Assembly: GCA_965218985.1 (NCBI GenBank)
Contig: CBDCMP010000007.1
Location: 124,001-188,000 of the forward strand
Length of the DNA stretch: 64,000 nucleotides
Source: Pseudopedobacter sp965218985
GTDB taxonomy: Bacteria; Bacteroidota; Bacteroidia; Sphingobacteriales; Sphingobacteriaceae
Reading direction: 5' to 3'
The notes beneath the pieces were generated by a model that worked only from the letters and a program-made list of their open reading frames with translations, did no database searches and was not told the DNA's origin. The number at the start of each line of letters is the position of its first letter. The first letter of the stretch is position 1. Made by a program: the position numbers and the translations under genes. Shown piece after piece: positions 18,609 to 27,005 of this stretch.

Positions 18609-19620
18609 AGCCTTTCAGGGTCTCTAATGCCTCATCCATTTTACGATCAGTGATATCTAAATGGGTGACAAATCTCACCATGTGTTTGCCAAAAGTGTTG
18701 CATAAGATTCCTTTGTCTTTCAATTCTTTCACAAAATGTTCCGCATCCTTCTGCTCAGTCAGTTCAAAAATGATGATATTGGTATCAACAGGCATCACGT
18801 TCTTCACAAATGGCAGGCTGATCAAACCCTCAGCAATGATTTTTGCATTCCTATGATCCTGCTTCAATCTTGAAACATGGTGGTCCAACGCATAAATTCC
18901 GGCTGCAGCTAAAAACCCCGCCTGTCTCATACCACCGCCTAAAACTTTTCTCACTCTTCTGGCATAGCTGATGGTCTCTTCAGTTCCCAGTAAAACTGAA
19001 CCCACCGGCGCACCCAATCCTTTAGAGAGACAAACCGAGATCCCATCAAAATACTTTCCATAATCTTTGGCATGGTCTCGGGTTGCTTCCAAAGCATTGA
19101 AAACCCTTGCTCCATCCAGGTGCAGCTTCATCCCCTTTAGTTTACACAGATGGTAAATGGGTTCAATATCATTCAAGGTGTAAAAACTTCCTCCTCCTCT
19201 GTTCACTGTATTCTCCAACACCACCAAACTGGAGCGTGGATGATGAACATTCCCCGCAGGGTTGACTTCATCTTCGATCATTTCGGCGGTAATCCGGCCC
19301 CTGTCGCCATTCAACAACCTTACCGATGCCGCTGAATTGAACATGATACCTCCGCCTTCATATCTGTAAACGTGTGCAGTCTGATCAGTGATCACTTCAT
19401 CCAGAGGATGAGTGAAGCACTTGATGGCAATTTGATTGGTCATGGTTCCGGAAGGACAAAACATACCGGCTTCCATCCCAAACATTGCTGCTGCTTTATG
19501 CTCCAAGGCATTCACAGTTTCATCTTCACCAAATACATCATCGCCAACTTTAGCAACAAACATCGCTGCCAGCATACCTTCGGTAGGTTTCGTCACCGTA
19601 TCACTCCTAAAATCAATCAT
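18598..19620 (-). CDS. ltaE: Low-specificity L-threonine aldolase
   Basis: The 340-residue PLP enzyme belongs to the threonine aldolase family, cleaving L-threonine or L-allo-threonine to glycine and acetaldehyde. It starts MIDFRSDTVTKPTEGML, a family signature, with VGDDVFGEDETVN next, HLDGARVFNA near residue 170 and the PLP-lysine block SVCLSKGLGAPVGSVLLG near residue 200. The length is typical. It is probably monocistronic, and its 3' end overlaps the convergent histidine kinase gene. Confidence 0.93.
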   Translation of the reverse strand: MIDFRSDTVTKPTEGMLAAMFVAKVGDDVFGEDETVNALEHKAAAMFGMEAGMFCPSGTMTNQIAIKCFTHPLDEVITDQTAHVYRYEGGGIMFNSAASVRLLNGDRGRITAEMIEDEVNPAGNVHHPRSSLVVLENTVNRGGGSFYTLNDIEPIYHLCKLKGMKLHLDGARVFNALEATRDHAKDYGKYFDGISVCLSKGLGAPVGSVLLGTEETISYARRVRKVLGGGMRQAGFLAAAGIYALDHHVSRLKQDHRNAKIIAEGLISLPFVKNVMPVDTNIIIFELTEQKDAEHFVKELKDKGILCNTFGKHMVRFVTHLDITDRKMDEALETLKGFTH

Positions 19621-20021
19621 TGTTTCAATTATATATGTGCAAAATCATGAATTTAGATGGCTTAACAAAATGATTTCTGAAAATCCACTGGCCTACCACA
19701 TTTTTATCTCACGGTGATGCTTTTTGTTCAGGGGCTTTCTGCCGAATCAAGACAAGGTGAATATTGAAGGATTAAAACGAAAAATGATTGCATCTGTTAA
19801 TAAAGGCGCACCGGTGTTCACAAATGGTGATGGTTGGCCCCCTAGCAAAACCAGGGAGACTCTTAGTTTTTCATTGGTGAAAGTTGAGGAGAGACATTTG
19901 GGGAAGGGTGTGCATCAATGCTTGAGGCATCTAAAAAAATTTGGTAATGCCAGTGAACAAAATGAAAATTCCGCGGATTTAAGAATGATCGACATCCTAT
20001 TTATAATTCATTTTTAATATA
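19621..20021. other. Intergenic stretch without a supported gene
   Basis: A 97-codon frame (19724-20017, plus strand) fills part of this gap, but its sequence shows no recognisable domain or signal and starts without an obvious ribosome site, so I do not call it. The region lies between threonine aldolase and repeat copy 2. It could be decayed coding DNA. Confidence 0.4.
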
Positions 20022-20183
20022 AGAACCTGTTTAAAATTTATCTAATAATTTGTTTATGCCTCTTTTTGGCTACAACGGTGTTGAATTTTTCGAGATAGCT
20101 TCCGGCTATCTCTGCAAAATCTGCCTTGTTTCACTCAAAAATAACCTATAAACGTTTTTACAATAAAAATTTAAACAGGCTCT
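20022..20183. repeat. MITE-like interspersed repeat, copy 2 (complete)
   Basis: A 162-bp element is bounded by imperfect inverted termini, AGAACCTGTTTAAAATTT at the left and AAATTTAAACAGGCTCT at the right. Inside is a hairpin, GAGATAGC (20092-20099) against GGCTATCTC (20104-20112). The body matches 1-158. It encodes nothing. Shape and recurrence fit a miniature inverted-repeat element or REP-like family. The family size cannot be judged from two copies. Confidence 0.75.
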
Positions 20184-20281
20184 AAAGAAAATGTGATTTT
20201 TTTACTATTGCTAAACATTAAATTTACTTTTACATTTGGACGACCGCCATCAGGCAGGTGGAGTTTTTTCATGAATAGTTC

Positions 20282-20302
20282 TTAGTGTAATTTGTACAAT
20301 AA
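20282..20302. promoter_or_regulatory. Predicted operator of the Nudix-type regulator, site 1
   Basis: TTAGTGTA-N5-TACAATAA is a 21-bp near-perfect palindrome (one mismatch). A second copy, TTAGTGTA-N5-TACACCTT, lies at 22057-22077 before pfkA. NrtR-type Nudix regulators are known to bind palindromes built on TAGTGT/ACACTA, and the only such regulator here lies between the two sites. It overlaps the -33 element of the sugar kinase promoter, which suggests repression. Confidence 0.6.
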
Positions 20303-20321
20303 GAAGATTTTGTTACTTTTA
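20291..20321 (+). promoter_or_regulatory. Bacteroidota-type promoter of the sugar kinase gene
   Basis: TTTG (20291-20294), a 19-base spacer and TACTTTTA (20314-20321) match the TTTG / TAnnTTTG layout used by the Bacteroidota sigma factor. The start codon follows at 20341. The operator at 20282-20302 covers the upstream element. Confidence 0.5.
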
Positions 20322-20340
20322 TCAACCTAAAAAAGAATAA

Positions 20341-21198
20341 ATGATCATAATTGCTGATGGAGGCTCCACCAAAACGAGCTGGTGTTTGATTGATGACGAA
20401 GGAAAAAAAATCCTTTTCAATACGGAAGGTTACAATCCTTATTTTTCTGATACAGCATATATTGTATCTTCAATGAAGAAAAATATGCCTTCAGATTTAC
20501 CTGTGGACAAGATAAAAGAGGTTTACTATTATGGTGCGGGCGTTCATAATGATGAGAAGGCACAAATTTTAAATAAAGCCATGCAGGCGATTTTCATTAA
20601 GGCAAAAGTGGAGGTCGGTCATGATTTATTAGCCGCGGCCAGGGCGCTATTAGGTGCTAAAAGAGGTTTTGTCGCAATTTTAGGAACCGGGACCAACACC
20701 TGCATCTATGATGGGGAGTATGTGGAACAAAACATAGACTCTCTGGCTTATATTCTTGGGGACGAAGGTAGCGGATGCTATATTGGCAAAAAACTGTTAG
20801 GAGATTACGTGAGGGGATATATGCCTAAGAATGTACGTGATACTTTTGTGGAGACGTTTCAGCTCACGCCAGATGACATTTTAAATGCGGTTTACACCAA
20901 ACCATTGCCCAATCGTTTCTGTGCGAGCTTCAGTAAATTCGTCTATGACATCACTGTTAATATAGAATATTCAAGAAATCTGGTCAAATCATCCTTTGAT
21001 GATTTTTTTAAAAATCTGGTTAGCCATTATCCGAATTATACGGATTATGAATTCAATTGCATTGGTTCGGTAGGCTACAATTTCAGAAATGTTTTAGCTG
21101 AAGTGGCCAATGAATATGGCATGACCATGGGAAAGATATTACGTTCCCCAATTGACGATTTGGTTTTATACCATCTTCAGCACAGCGAAACTAAATGA
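20341..21198 (+). CDS. N-acetylglucosamine kinase-like ATPase (BadF/BadG/BcrA/BcrD family)
   Basis: The 285-residue protein has the actin-like ASKHA fold. The phosphate-1 loop IIADGGSTKTSWCLI is intact; VGHDLLAAARALLG carries the conserved aspartate region, GFVAILGTGTNTCIYDG is phosphate-2, and YILGDEGSGCYIGKKLL is typical of GlcNAc/MurNAc kinases. It probably phosphorylates an amino sugar with ATP in the cytoplasm. It stands alone, with a predicted promoter and operator upstream and a strong terminator whose stem includes the TGA stop. A diverged paralogue lies at 23096-23947. The exact sugar is not proven. Confidence 0.8.
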   Translation: MIIIADGGSTKTSWCLIDDEGKKILFNTEGYNPYFSDTAYIVSSMKKNMPSDLPVDKIKEVYYYGAGVHNDEKAQILNKAMQAIFIKAKVEVGHDLLAAARALLGAKRGFVAILGTGTNTCIYDGEYVEQNIDSLAYILGDEGSGCYIGKKLLGDYVRGYMPKNVRDTFVETFQLTPDDILNAVYTKPLPNRFCASFSKFVYDITVNIEYSRNLVKSSFDDFFKNLVSHYPNYTDYEFNCIGSVGYNFRNVLAEVANEYGMTMGKILRSPIDDLVLYHLQHSETK

Positions 21199-21234
21199 AA
21201 AAGTCCCCCCCGGCATTCAGAGGGGACTTTTTCA
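21196..21234. terminator. Bidirectional terminator between sugar kinase and regulator genes
   Basis: TGAAAAAGTCCCC (21196-21208) pairs perfectly with GGGGACTTTTTCA (21222-21234). The A and T flanks let it work on both strands, serving the kinase gene and possibly the convergent Nudix regulator gene that ends at 21290. The kinase stop codon is the first base triplet of the stem. Confidence 0.85.
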
Positions 21235-21289
21235 TTATTAAACATTAAACCATCGTAAACATCCCCCCGCTGCGTTTAAGCCTGTCACT

Positions 21290-21988
21290 TTAATCCTTGG
21301 TGAAAGAAAGCTCTTTATTGAAGTTCTTAGCATATTTGCGCTTATCAAATTTATATAATTTAGCAGCCCTGTAAGAAACTCCTTTTTGTTTTTCGTCCAG
21401 CTCTTTTAAAATATCATAAGCAAGCATCTTCTTTCTGAAATTTCTTTTATCCAGTTTCTTATTCAAGATCACTTCATATAAATGCTGCAGCTGGGTAAGT
21501 GTGAATTTCTCTGGCAACAATTCAAAGGCAATAGGCTGATAGCTGATTTTATTTTTAATCTTTTCAAAACCTTTTCTGAAAATCCTGCTGTGGTCAAAAG
21601 CCAATTCTGGTATATCCTTAACCGGCATCCAAACAGCCTGACGGGCGAAATTGCTCATGGGCTTCAAATCCTTCTGTCCGTTCAATCTGATCATGGCATA
21701 ATAGGCCACGGTGATCACCCTGCCCTGAGGATGCCTTCCCAATGCACCAAAGGTGTAAAACTGTTCCATGTAGATCCCTTTCAGTCCTGTGGATTCATAT
21801 AAAATACGTTGCGCAGCAGACTCAATGCTTTCCGTATTCTCTACGAAATAACCAGGCAATGCAAACCATCCTTTAAAAGGATCTTCATTCCTTTCAATTA
21901 ATAAAATCTTCAGCTCACCTTCATCAAAACCAAAGATGATACAGTCGACAGTGAATATAGATTCAAAATGTAATGGTAAGTTCTCCAA
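21290..21988 (-). CDS. NrtR-family Nudix-fold transcriptional regulator
   Basis: The 232-residue protein has an N-terminal Nudix-like domain (FTVDCIIFGFDEGELKILLI, GWFALPGYFVENTESIESAA) and a C-terminal winged helix (LTQLQHLYEVILNKKLDKRN, KMLAYDILKELDEKQKG). The Nudix box reads AAQRILYESTGL, so the REUxEE catalytic core is degraded. That pattern marks NrtR-type regulators, which use the domain to bind a metabolite instead of hydrolysing one. In Bacteroidota such proteins control sugar pathways (for example arabinose). Genes on both sides are sugar kinase and glycolysis genes, and two matching palindromes lie upstream of them. It is divergent from pfkA. Confidence 0.82.
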   Translation of the reverse strand: MENLPLHFESIFTVDCIIFGFDEGELKILLIERNEDPFKGWFALPGYFVENTESIESAAQRILYESTGLKGIYMEQFYTFGALGRHPQGRVITVAYYAMIRLNGQKDLKPMSNFARQAVWMPVKDIPELAFDHSRIFRKGFEKIKNKISYQPIAFELLPEKFTLTQLQHLYEVILNKKLDKRNFRKKMLAYDILKELDEKQKGVSYRAAKLYKFDKRKYAKNFNKELSFTKD

Positions 21989-22056
21989 TTTATTTAGGTT
22001 TAGCTATTTATAACTTTCAGCTGCAAAGTTGAAAAAAATAATCGAGAAAAAATTGC

Positions 22057-22077
22057 TTAGTGTAACAAATACACCTT
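22057..22077. promoter_or_regulatory. Predicted operator of the Nudix-type regulator, site 2
   Basis: TTAGTGTA-N5-TACACCTT has a perfect GTGTA-N5-TACAC core and shares its left half exactly with site 1 (20282-20302). It sits in the divergent region between the regulator start (21988) and pfkA (22114), so it could control both, including autoregulation. Confidence 0.55.
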
Positions 22078-22113
22078 ATATTAGTGATTCTAAACCGAAG
22101 AACCAACAGTAAT

Positions 22114-23094
22114 ATGTCTGAAATCAAAAAAATAGCAGTTTTCACTTCTGGAGGAGATGCACCTGGTATGAATGCCTGCATCCGAGCTGTTGTGCGAACA
22201 GGTCTCTATTTTGGATGTGAGATGGCCGGAATAAAACAAGGCTACCAGGGAATGATTGATGATAACATGATGGAGATGAATCGTCATTCAGTGAGCAATA
22301 TCATGCAATTAGGCGGAACTATTTTAAAAACAGCACGTTGCCTTGACTTCAAAACTCCTGAAGGCATGCAAAAAGCCTACGATAATTTAAAGAAGAATAA
22401 AATTGATGCTTTTATAGCGATTGGAGGGGACGGCACTTTCACCGGGGCAGAACGTTTTTCCGGAGCTTTTGACATTCCCGTGATTTGTGTGCCCGGAACC
22501 ATCGATAATGATCTTTATGGTTCAGATTTCACTTTGGGATTTGACACGGCAACCAATACGGTGATAGAGGCGATAGATAAAATAAGAGACACGGCTGAAT
22601 CGCATGATAGGTTATTTTTCATTGAGGTAATGGGAAGAGATGCAGGCTGCATAGCTTTAAGAGCAGGAATCGCAGGTGGAGCAGAAGCCATCATGCTTCC
22701 TGAAAAAGATACCGCCATTACTGAACTCATACGAAAACTGGAAGAAGGAGCTGCAGTCAAAAAATCATCAAGCATCGTCATTGTTGCAGAAGGAGATAAG
22801 AATGGAGGGGCATTCACTGTAGCAAAAAAAGTAAAAGAGATGTTTAATTTCTATGACACCAAGGTCACCATATTAGGCCATTTACAAAGGGGTGGCAGCC
22901 CCAGCAGCTTCGACAGGATTTTGGGGAGCCGTATGGGATTTGCTGCGGTAAAGGCCCTGTTAAGAGGGGAAACACGTAAAATGGTGGGGTTAAGAAGTAA
23001 TGAAATTGTGCTGACCGACTTGAAAGAAGCTTTAACCGATCATGAGTTTAAATTAGAGGAAGACCTTTTAGAAATGTCAACTATTTTAGCCTGA
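22114..23094 (+). CDS. pfkA: ATP-dependent 6-phosphofructokinase
   Basis: The 326-residue enzyme starts MSEIKKIAVFTSGGDAPGMN at the ATG at 22114; a longer frame from 22084 adds ten implausible residues. Key motifs are AIGGDGTFTGAERF (GGDGT, the ATP-using form; PPi-dependent enzymes have GGDDT), PGTIDNDLYGSD with the catalytic aspartate, MGRDAGCIALRAG and GHLQRGGSPSSFDR for fructose 6-phosphate. It phosphorylates fructose 6-phosphate in the committed step of glycolysis. It leads a cluster with a degenerate sugar kinase paralogue (one base downstream) and gapA, under a predicted Nudix-regulator operator. Confidence 0.96.
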   Translation: MSEIKKIAVFTSGGDAPGMNACIRAVVRTGLYFGCEMAGIKQGYQGMIDDNMMEMNRHSVSNIMQLGGTILKTARCLDFKTPEGMQKAYDNLKKNKIDAFIAIGGDGTFTGAERFSGAFDIPVICVPGTIDNDLYGSDFTLGFDTATNTVIEAIDKIRDTAESHDRLFFIEVMGRDAGCIALRAGIAGGAEAIMLPEKDTAITELIRKLEEGAAVKKSSSIVIVAEGDKNGGAFTVAKKVKEMFNFYDTKVTILGHLQRGGSPSSFDRILGSRMGFAAVKALLRGETRKMVGLRSNEIVLTDLKEALTDHEFKLEEDLLEMSTILA

Positions 23095-23095
23095 A

Positions 23096-23947
23096 ATGAT
23101 AGCAGTGGTTTACAGCGGTTCGAGGTTCGCAAACTGGAAGCTTTCCGGCAAAGGTAACGAAGTGATTGATGTGCGCACCAACGGCATCAATCCATTCTTC
23201 AACGATGAAAAATTCATTTTGCAACTGCTCAATAAAAACACCACACTCATCAATTATGCCGAAGAGATAAAAAAAATTTATTTCTTCGGCCCAGGAGCAT
23301 CTTCCAAAGAAAGAAGGGAGACTGTTAAAGCTGCCTTGTCCCGGTTTTTCAGGTATAGCAAAGTGTTCGTGTCACACGACATAGAAGCCGCCGCCAAAGC
23401 CACCTGCAATGATAAACCTGGCATTGTTTGTATCATAGGAAGTGGCTCTAACACCGGTTTTTTTGATGGTAAAAAGGTATTGGATAATAATTATGGACTT
23501 GGATACGCTTTAGGAGATGAAGGTTCTGCAAATTGGCTGGGCAAACAATTACTGAAAACCTACCTGAACGAAGATTTTCCGGAAAGGATAAAGATGCTGT
23601 TTGAAAAAAAATATGATTTGGACCGCCGACAGATATTAGATAAAATATATAAACAAGCTCATCCAAACATATTCCTTAATTCATTTGTAGATTTCTTAGC
23701 AGAGCACAGAGAAGACGACTTTGTTAAAGAATTCATTAAAAATGGTTTTAAGTTGTTTTTGGAAACCTATCTAGTCCCCATTTCTGATAAATATGGCGGA
23801 AAACATCCCATATATTTTGTAGGCACTGTTGCAGCCAACTTTCAGGATTATTTAAGAGAAGTGGCTAGAGAAAAAAAAATCATCATCAGTTCTGTGATAA
23901 AGGAACCTATTTATAATTTATTGAATTATTACATTAATAAAAATTAA
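23096..23947 (+). CDS. Degenerate BadF/BadG-family sugar kinase paralogue
   Basis: The 283-residue protein aligns end to end with the kinase at 20341-21198: GINPFFND against GYNPYFSD, IVCIIGSGSNTGFFDGKKV against the phosphate-2 strand, and LGYALGDEGSANWLGKQLL. The phosphate-1 loop is lost, however: VVYSGSRFANWKL replaces IIADGGSTKTSWCL, so the metal-binding aspartate and the TKT element are gone. It may be a weak kinase or a sugar-binding regulator. The start codon is one base after the pfkA stop and gapA follows in six bases, so it is tightly co-transcribed with glycolytic genes. Confidence 0.78.
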   Translation: MIAVVYSGSRFANWKLSGKGNEVIDVRTNGINPFFNDEKFILQLLNKNTTLINYAEEIKKIYFFGPGASSKERRETVKAALSRFFRYSKVFVSHDIEAAAKATCNDKPGIVCIIGSGSNTGFFDGKKVLDNNYGLGYALGDEGSANWLGKQLLKTYLNEDFPERIKMLFEKKYDLDRRQILDKIYKQAHPNIFLNSFVDFLAEHREDDFVKEFIKNGFKLFLETYLVPISDKYGGKHPIYFVGTVAANFQDYLREVAREKKIIISSVIKEPIYNLLNYYINKN

Positions 23948-23952
23948 AAAAA

Positions 23953-24948
23953 ATGAAAATTGGAATCAATGGATTTGGCCGTATTGGAAGATTAGCTTTC
24001 AGAGCAGCCATGAAAAGAAGTGATATTGAAGTTGTTGGAATAAATGACCTTGTAGAGCCGGATTACATGGCGTATATGTTAAAATATGACTCCACACACG
24101 GTATTTTTGAAGGAACAGTGGAAGTGAAAGACGGACATCTGGTGGTGAACGGAAAAACTATCCGGGTAACTGCCGAGAAAGACCCGTCCAACCTGAAATG
24201 GAACGAGATCGGTGCAGAATACATCATCGAATCTACCGGATTATTTCTAACCCAGGAACTGGCTCAAAAACACCTCGAAGCCGGAGCGAGAAAAGTGGTG
24301 ATGAGCGCACCTGCAAAAGATGACACCCCAACATTTGTGATGGGGGTAAATCATAAAAAGTTGACTGCAGCTCAAAACATCGTTTCTAATGCGTCCTGCA
24401 CCACCAACTGTCTGGCTCCCATCACTAAGGTGTTGATGGATAATTTTGGGATCGTAGAAGGATTAATGACCACCGTTCATGCCACCACTGCAACACAACG
24501 AACAGTGGATGGGCCATCACATAAAGATTGGAGAGGCGGGCGTGGTGCGTCGCAAAACATCATCCCTTCCTCAACCGGAGCTGCAAAAGCCGTGGGTTTG
24601 GTCATTCCTGAAATCAAAGGGAAATTAACAGGTATGGCTTTCCGTGTACCGGTTCCTGATGTGTCAGTGGTTGATTTAACCGTACGTTTGGAAAAATCAG
24701 CTTCCTATGAGCAAATTAAAAAAGCCATGAAAGATGCTTCTGAAGGTGAATTGAAAGGCATTCTAGGTTATACAGAAGATGCTGTGGTTTCGCAGGATTT
24801 CTTGGGAGACGCACGTACCTCAATCTTTGACGCTGAGGCTGGTATCGCTTTAAATGACAACTTCGTGAAAGTGATTTCCTGGTATGATAACGAGTGGGGT
24901 TATTCTAATAAATTAGTTGATTTACTACAACACATGTCCACTTTGTGA
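23953..24948 (+). CDS. gapA: Glyceraldehyde-3-phosphate dehydrogenase, type I
   Basis: The 331-residue enzyme has an N-terminal Rossmann domain (KIGINGFGRIGRLAFRAA), the catalytic block SNASCTTNCLAP with Cys149, TVHATTATQRTVDGPSHKDW with the conserved histidine, and SWYDNEWGYSNKLVDL near the end. It oxidises glyceraldehyde 3-phosphate to 1,3-bisphosphoglycerate with NAD and phosphate. Third gene of the pfkA cluster, followed by a strong terminator. Confidence 0.97.
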   Translation: MKIGINGFGRIGRLAFRAAMKRSDIEVVGINDLVEPDYMAYMLKYDSTHGIFEGTVEVKDGHLVVNGKTIRVTAEKDPSNLKWNEIGAEYIIESTGLFLTQELAQKHLEAGARKVVMSAPAKDDTPTFVMGVNHKKLTAAQNIVSNASCTTNCLAPITKVLMDNFGIVEGLMTTVHATTATQRTVDGPSHKDWRGGRGASQNIIPSSTGAAKAVGLVIPEIKGKLTGMAFRVPVPDVSVVDLTVRLEKSASYEQIKKAMKDASEGELKGILGYTEDAVVSQDFLGDARTSIFDAEAGIALNDNFVKVISWYDNEWGYSNKLVDLLQHMSTL

Positions 24949-24960
24949 GCAAAATGAATG

Positions 24961-24991
24961 AAAAAAGCCAGGAGAAATCTCCTGGTTTTTT
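24961..24991 (+). terminator. Rho-independent terminator after gapA
   Basis: CCAGGAGA (24968-24975) pairs with TCTCCTGG (24978-24985), followed by six T and preceded by six A. It lies 12 bases after the gapA stop. The rest of the gap to 25198 is AT-rich with nothing recognisable. Confidence 0.85.
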
Positions 24992-25198
24992 ATTGAATCA
25001 ATTTCCGCCCAGGCGCTTGTTGAAACATAGGGGATGGATATCATGTTGATTCTTAATACAACTACAATCTGTTTATAAATATATTTAGAAGTCTGATAAC
25101 AGATCTCAGATAAAAACAATATAACTATTTAATATTCAAAATTTTAGCTTTAAGATTTGTGTATTTTGTTTTTAGCCTTCATATCATACGCCCCCCTA

Positions 25199-26473
25199 TC
25201 AATATTTGATGAGTTGTTGAATTAGGATCTTTTTCAATTCCATAGCCCCCTCAATGCATTTATCCATATTGTAATATTCCCATTCAGCAAATCTTCCCAA
25301 GAGGAAAATGTTATATTTCTCCAGTTGTTTTTTCAAGGTGCTGATCTTACTTTTAGTGTCTTTTTCATGGATGATGTAAGAATTTGGCTCGTAGTTGAAT
25401 GAAATTGCTTTGAGATTACCAGGCAATAATTTCAATTCGTTCATGATCTCCTGTTTTTGATACGCTCCGGAAAACTCCACCACGCATGTTTTTCTATGGC
25501 CACTTCCGTTATTTGTTTCACTAAAATTCCCGGTGTAGATGATTCTGTGGGCTTTGAATTTATTTTCCGGAAGATATAACCATGAAATATCGTTATCATC
25601 TGTTTCACACAGTACATTGGAAGTACCATTGGAAGCTAAATCCTTTACTGCCATCAATGAAGCGGCTAAGCATGCATCCTCTATCTTGACGATGCTATGC
25701 AATTTTCTCACATCTCCGCAATAAACCAATGCATCTGTAGCGTGTTCGCCATTATTGATTATAATTACCCCGTCTTGATGTTTTATAGCGGTGACTTCGT
25801 AAGAAAGGTTGATATCCAGACCTTCCGCAAGTCTGTTGATGATGAATTGGGACCCATCACGAACAGGATAATAGAAGGTGGAATGGACCATATTGACCTC
25901 CTCTTTTTTCAGAATGTTATTCAATAAGGTGTCTTCCACTTTAGGCATAGGCAGCTTACCCTCTAGCCAGTCAAGGGGAACTTTATTTAAATCGATATTC
26001 CAGATTTTTTGATTATAAGGACCGAAATAGCAATCATAAAGCGTTTCCCCAAAACTCTCCTTTAGGAAACTTTCGAAATTTTCACTCTCCTGCGGGTCTA
26101 TTCCTTTTTTAGCAATCTCCAATAGATCATTCACGATGTCACGTATTTGATTTTCAGGAAGCTGATAGATGAAATTTTCAATCGGATACCCAATAATCTT
26201 GGCACCCATCAGGATCTTGGCATTTCTGACCGCTTTCAAAAATTCTTCATCCCGGTTGAAATGATTCCAAAACCAATCCAACACAGCCTCATTTTTACTG
26301 TTAAAAACATGCCCCCCCACCAAGTGAAATAAGCTACCCGCTATACGTTCACATTTAATGAGTCCCCCCGCCTTATCCGCTCTTTCCAAGACTTTGATGC
26401 TAAAGCTTTCTTTTAGCATATTGGATACGCTAAGGCCAGAAATGCCGGATCCGATAACAATTGCTTTTTTCAT
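25199..26473 (-). CDS. FAD-dependent oxidoreductase (UDP-galactopyranose mutase/protoporphyrinogen oxidase-like)
   Basis: The 424-residue protein begins MKKAIVIGSGISGLSVSNML, a GxGxxG dinucleotide-binding fold, with KVLERADKAGGLIKCER as the second FAD signature. GGHVFNSKNEAVLDWFWNHF recalls the corresponding GxHxFHTxN region of UDP-galactopyranose mutase, while other parts resemble protoporphyrinogen-oxidase-like amine oxidases. The C-terminal FLLGRFAEWEYYNMDKCI also fits a Glf-like flavin pocket. It follows GT2 and GtrA genes on the same strand, so a role in building or modifying a cell-surface sugar is likely. A frame extending to 26530 adds 19 residues in front of the Rossmann strand and is less likely. 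Confidence 0.72.
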   Translation of the reverse strand: MKKAIVIGSGISGLSVSNMLKESFSIKVLERADKAGGLIKCERIAGSLFHLVGGHVFNSKNEAVLDWFWNHFNRDEEFLKAVRNAKILMGAKIIGYPIENFIYQLPENQIRDIVNDLLEIAKKGIDPQESENFESFLKESFGETLYDCYFGPYNQKIWNIDLNKVPLDWLEGKLPMPKVEDTLLNNILKKEEVNMVHSTFYYPVRDGSQFIINRLAEGLDINLSYEVTAIKHQDGVIIINNGEHATDALVYCGDVRKLHSIVKIEDACLAASLMAVKDLASNGTSNVLCETDDNDISWLYLPENKFKAHRIIYTGNFSETNNGSGHRKTCVVEFSGAYQKQEIMNELKLLPGNLKAISFNYEPNSYIIHEKDTKSKISTLKKQLEKYNIFLLGRFAEWEYYNMDKCIEGAMELKKILIQQLIKY

Positions 26474-26586
26474 TAACTGATTTCGATGATAGGTTAATTT
26501 TTGATCAATGTATGACAGGCTTTCATCCAACCTGATTGATTTATCCCCATGTGTTTCTTATGTTCAAAGCTAAATAGTTGACAAAA

Positions 26587-27003
26587 TCATTTTATGGTAT
26601 GTAAAAAATATTTTCTTGCACCAAAATTCCATCCCACTGTTATCGCTGTAGCCACAAGTTTTGACAGCATGAAATTAAATTTAAAGTGCTCTGTAAACAC
26701 CCAAATCACCAACGTGGTGATCCCTATACCCACAATGGTGATGACCAAATAATAAATGAACTCTAAGTTTCTATTCTCAACTGAACGAACTTTAAACACC
26801 CAATTGGTGCAAAGATAATAATTGACTATGGTACCGATACTAAAAGAAATGACGGATGAAATAATATAGAATATCCCGAAATATTTGGTTAAAACATATA
26901 AAAATCCAAAATCTAAAACTGTACATGTCCCCCCTACCAATGCATATTTTAAAATTTGAGTCATTGCAGGATTCTGCAATGCTTTTGCCTTTAATGAATC
27001 CAT
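26587..27003 (-). CDS. GtrA family membrane protein
   Basis: The 138-residue protein has four predicted membrane helices (TQILKYALVGGTCTVLDFGF, FYIISSVISFSIGTIVNYYL, FIYYLVITIVGIGITTLVIW, LSKLVATAITVGWNFGARKY). KYALVGG near the start and the basic NFGARKYFL end are GtrA hallmarks. GtrA proteins are proposed to flip lipid-linked sugars or to anchor a glycosyltransferase. Its start is two bases from the stop of the GT2 gene, which suits a GT2-GtrA partnership in loading undecaprenyl phosphate. Confidence 0.85.
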   Translation of the reverse strand: MDSLKAKALQNPAMTQILKYALVGGTCTVLDFGFLYVLTKYFGIFYIISSVISFSIGTIVNYYLCTNWVFKVRSVENRNLEFIYYLVITIVGIGITTLVIWVFTEHFKFNFMLSKLVATAITVGWNFGARKYFLHTIK

Positions 27004-27005
27004 GC

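Noticed and set aside
19724..20017. 97-codon plus-strand frame before repeat copy 2
   Set aside because: No recognisable domain, no convincing start context and no operon partner; treated as intergenic or decayed DNA.
21290..21988. Functional Nudix hydrolase
   Set aside because: The catalytic REUxEE core reads RILYES and a winged-helix domain follows, so a regulatory role is more likely.
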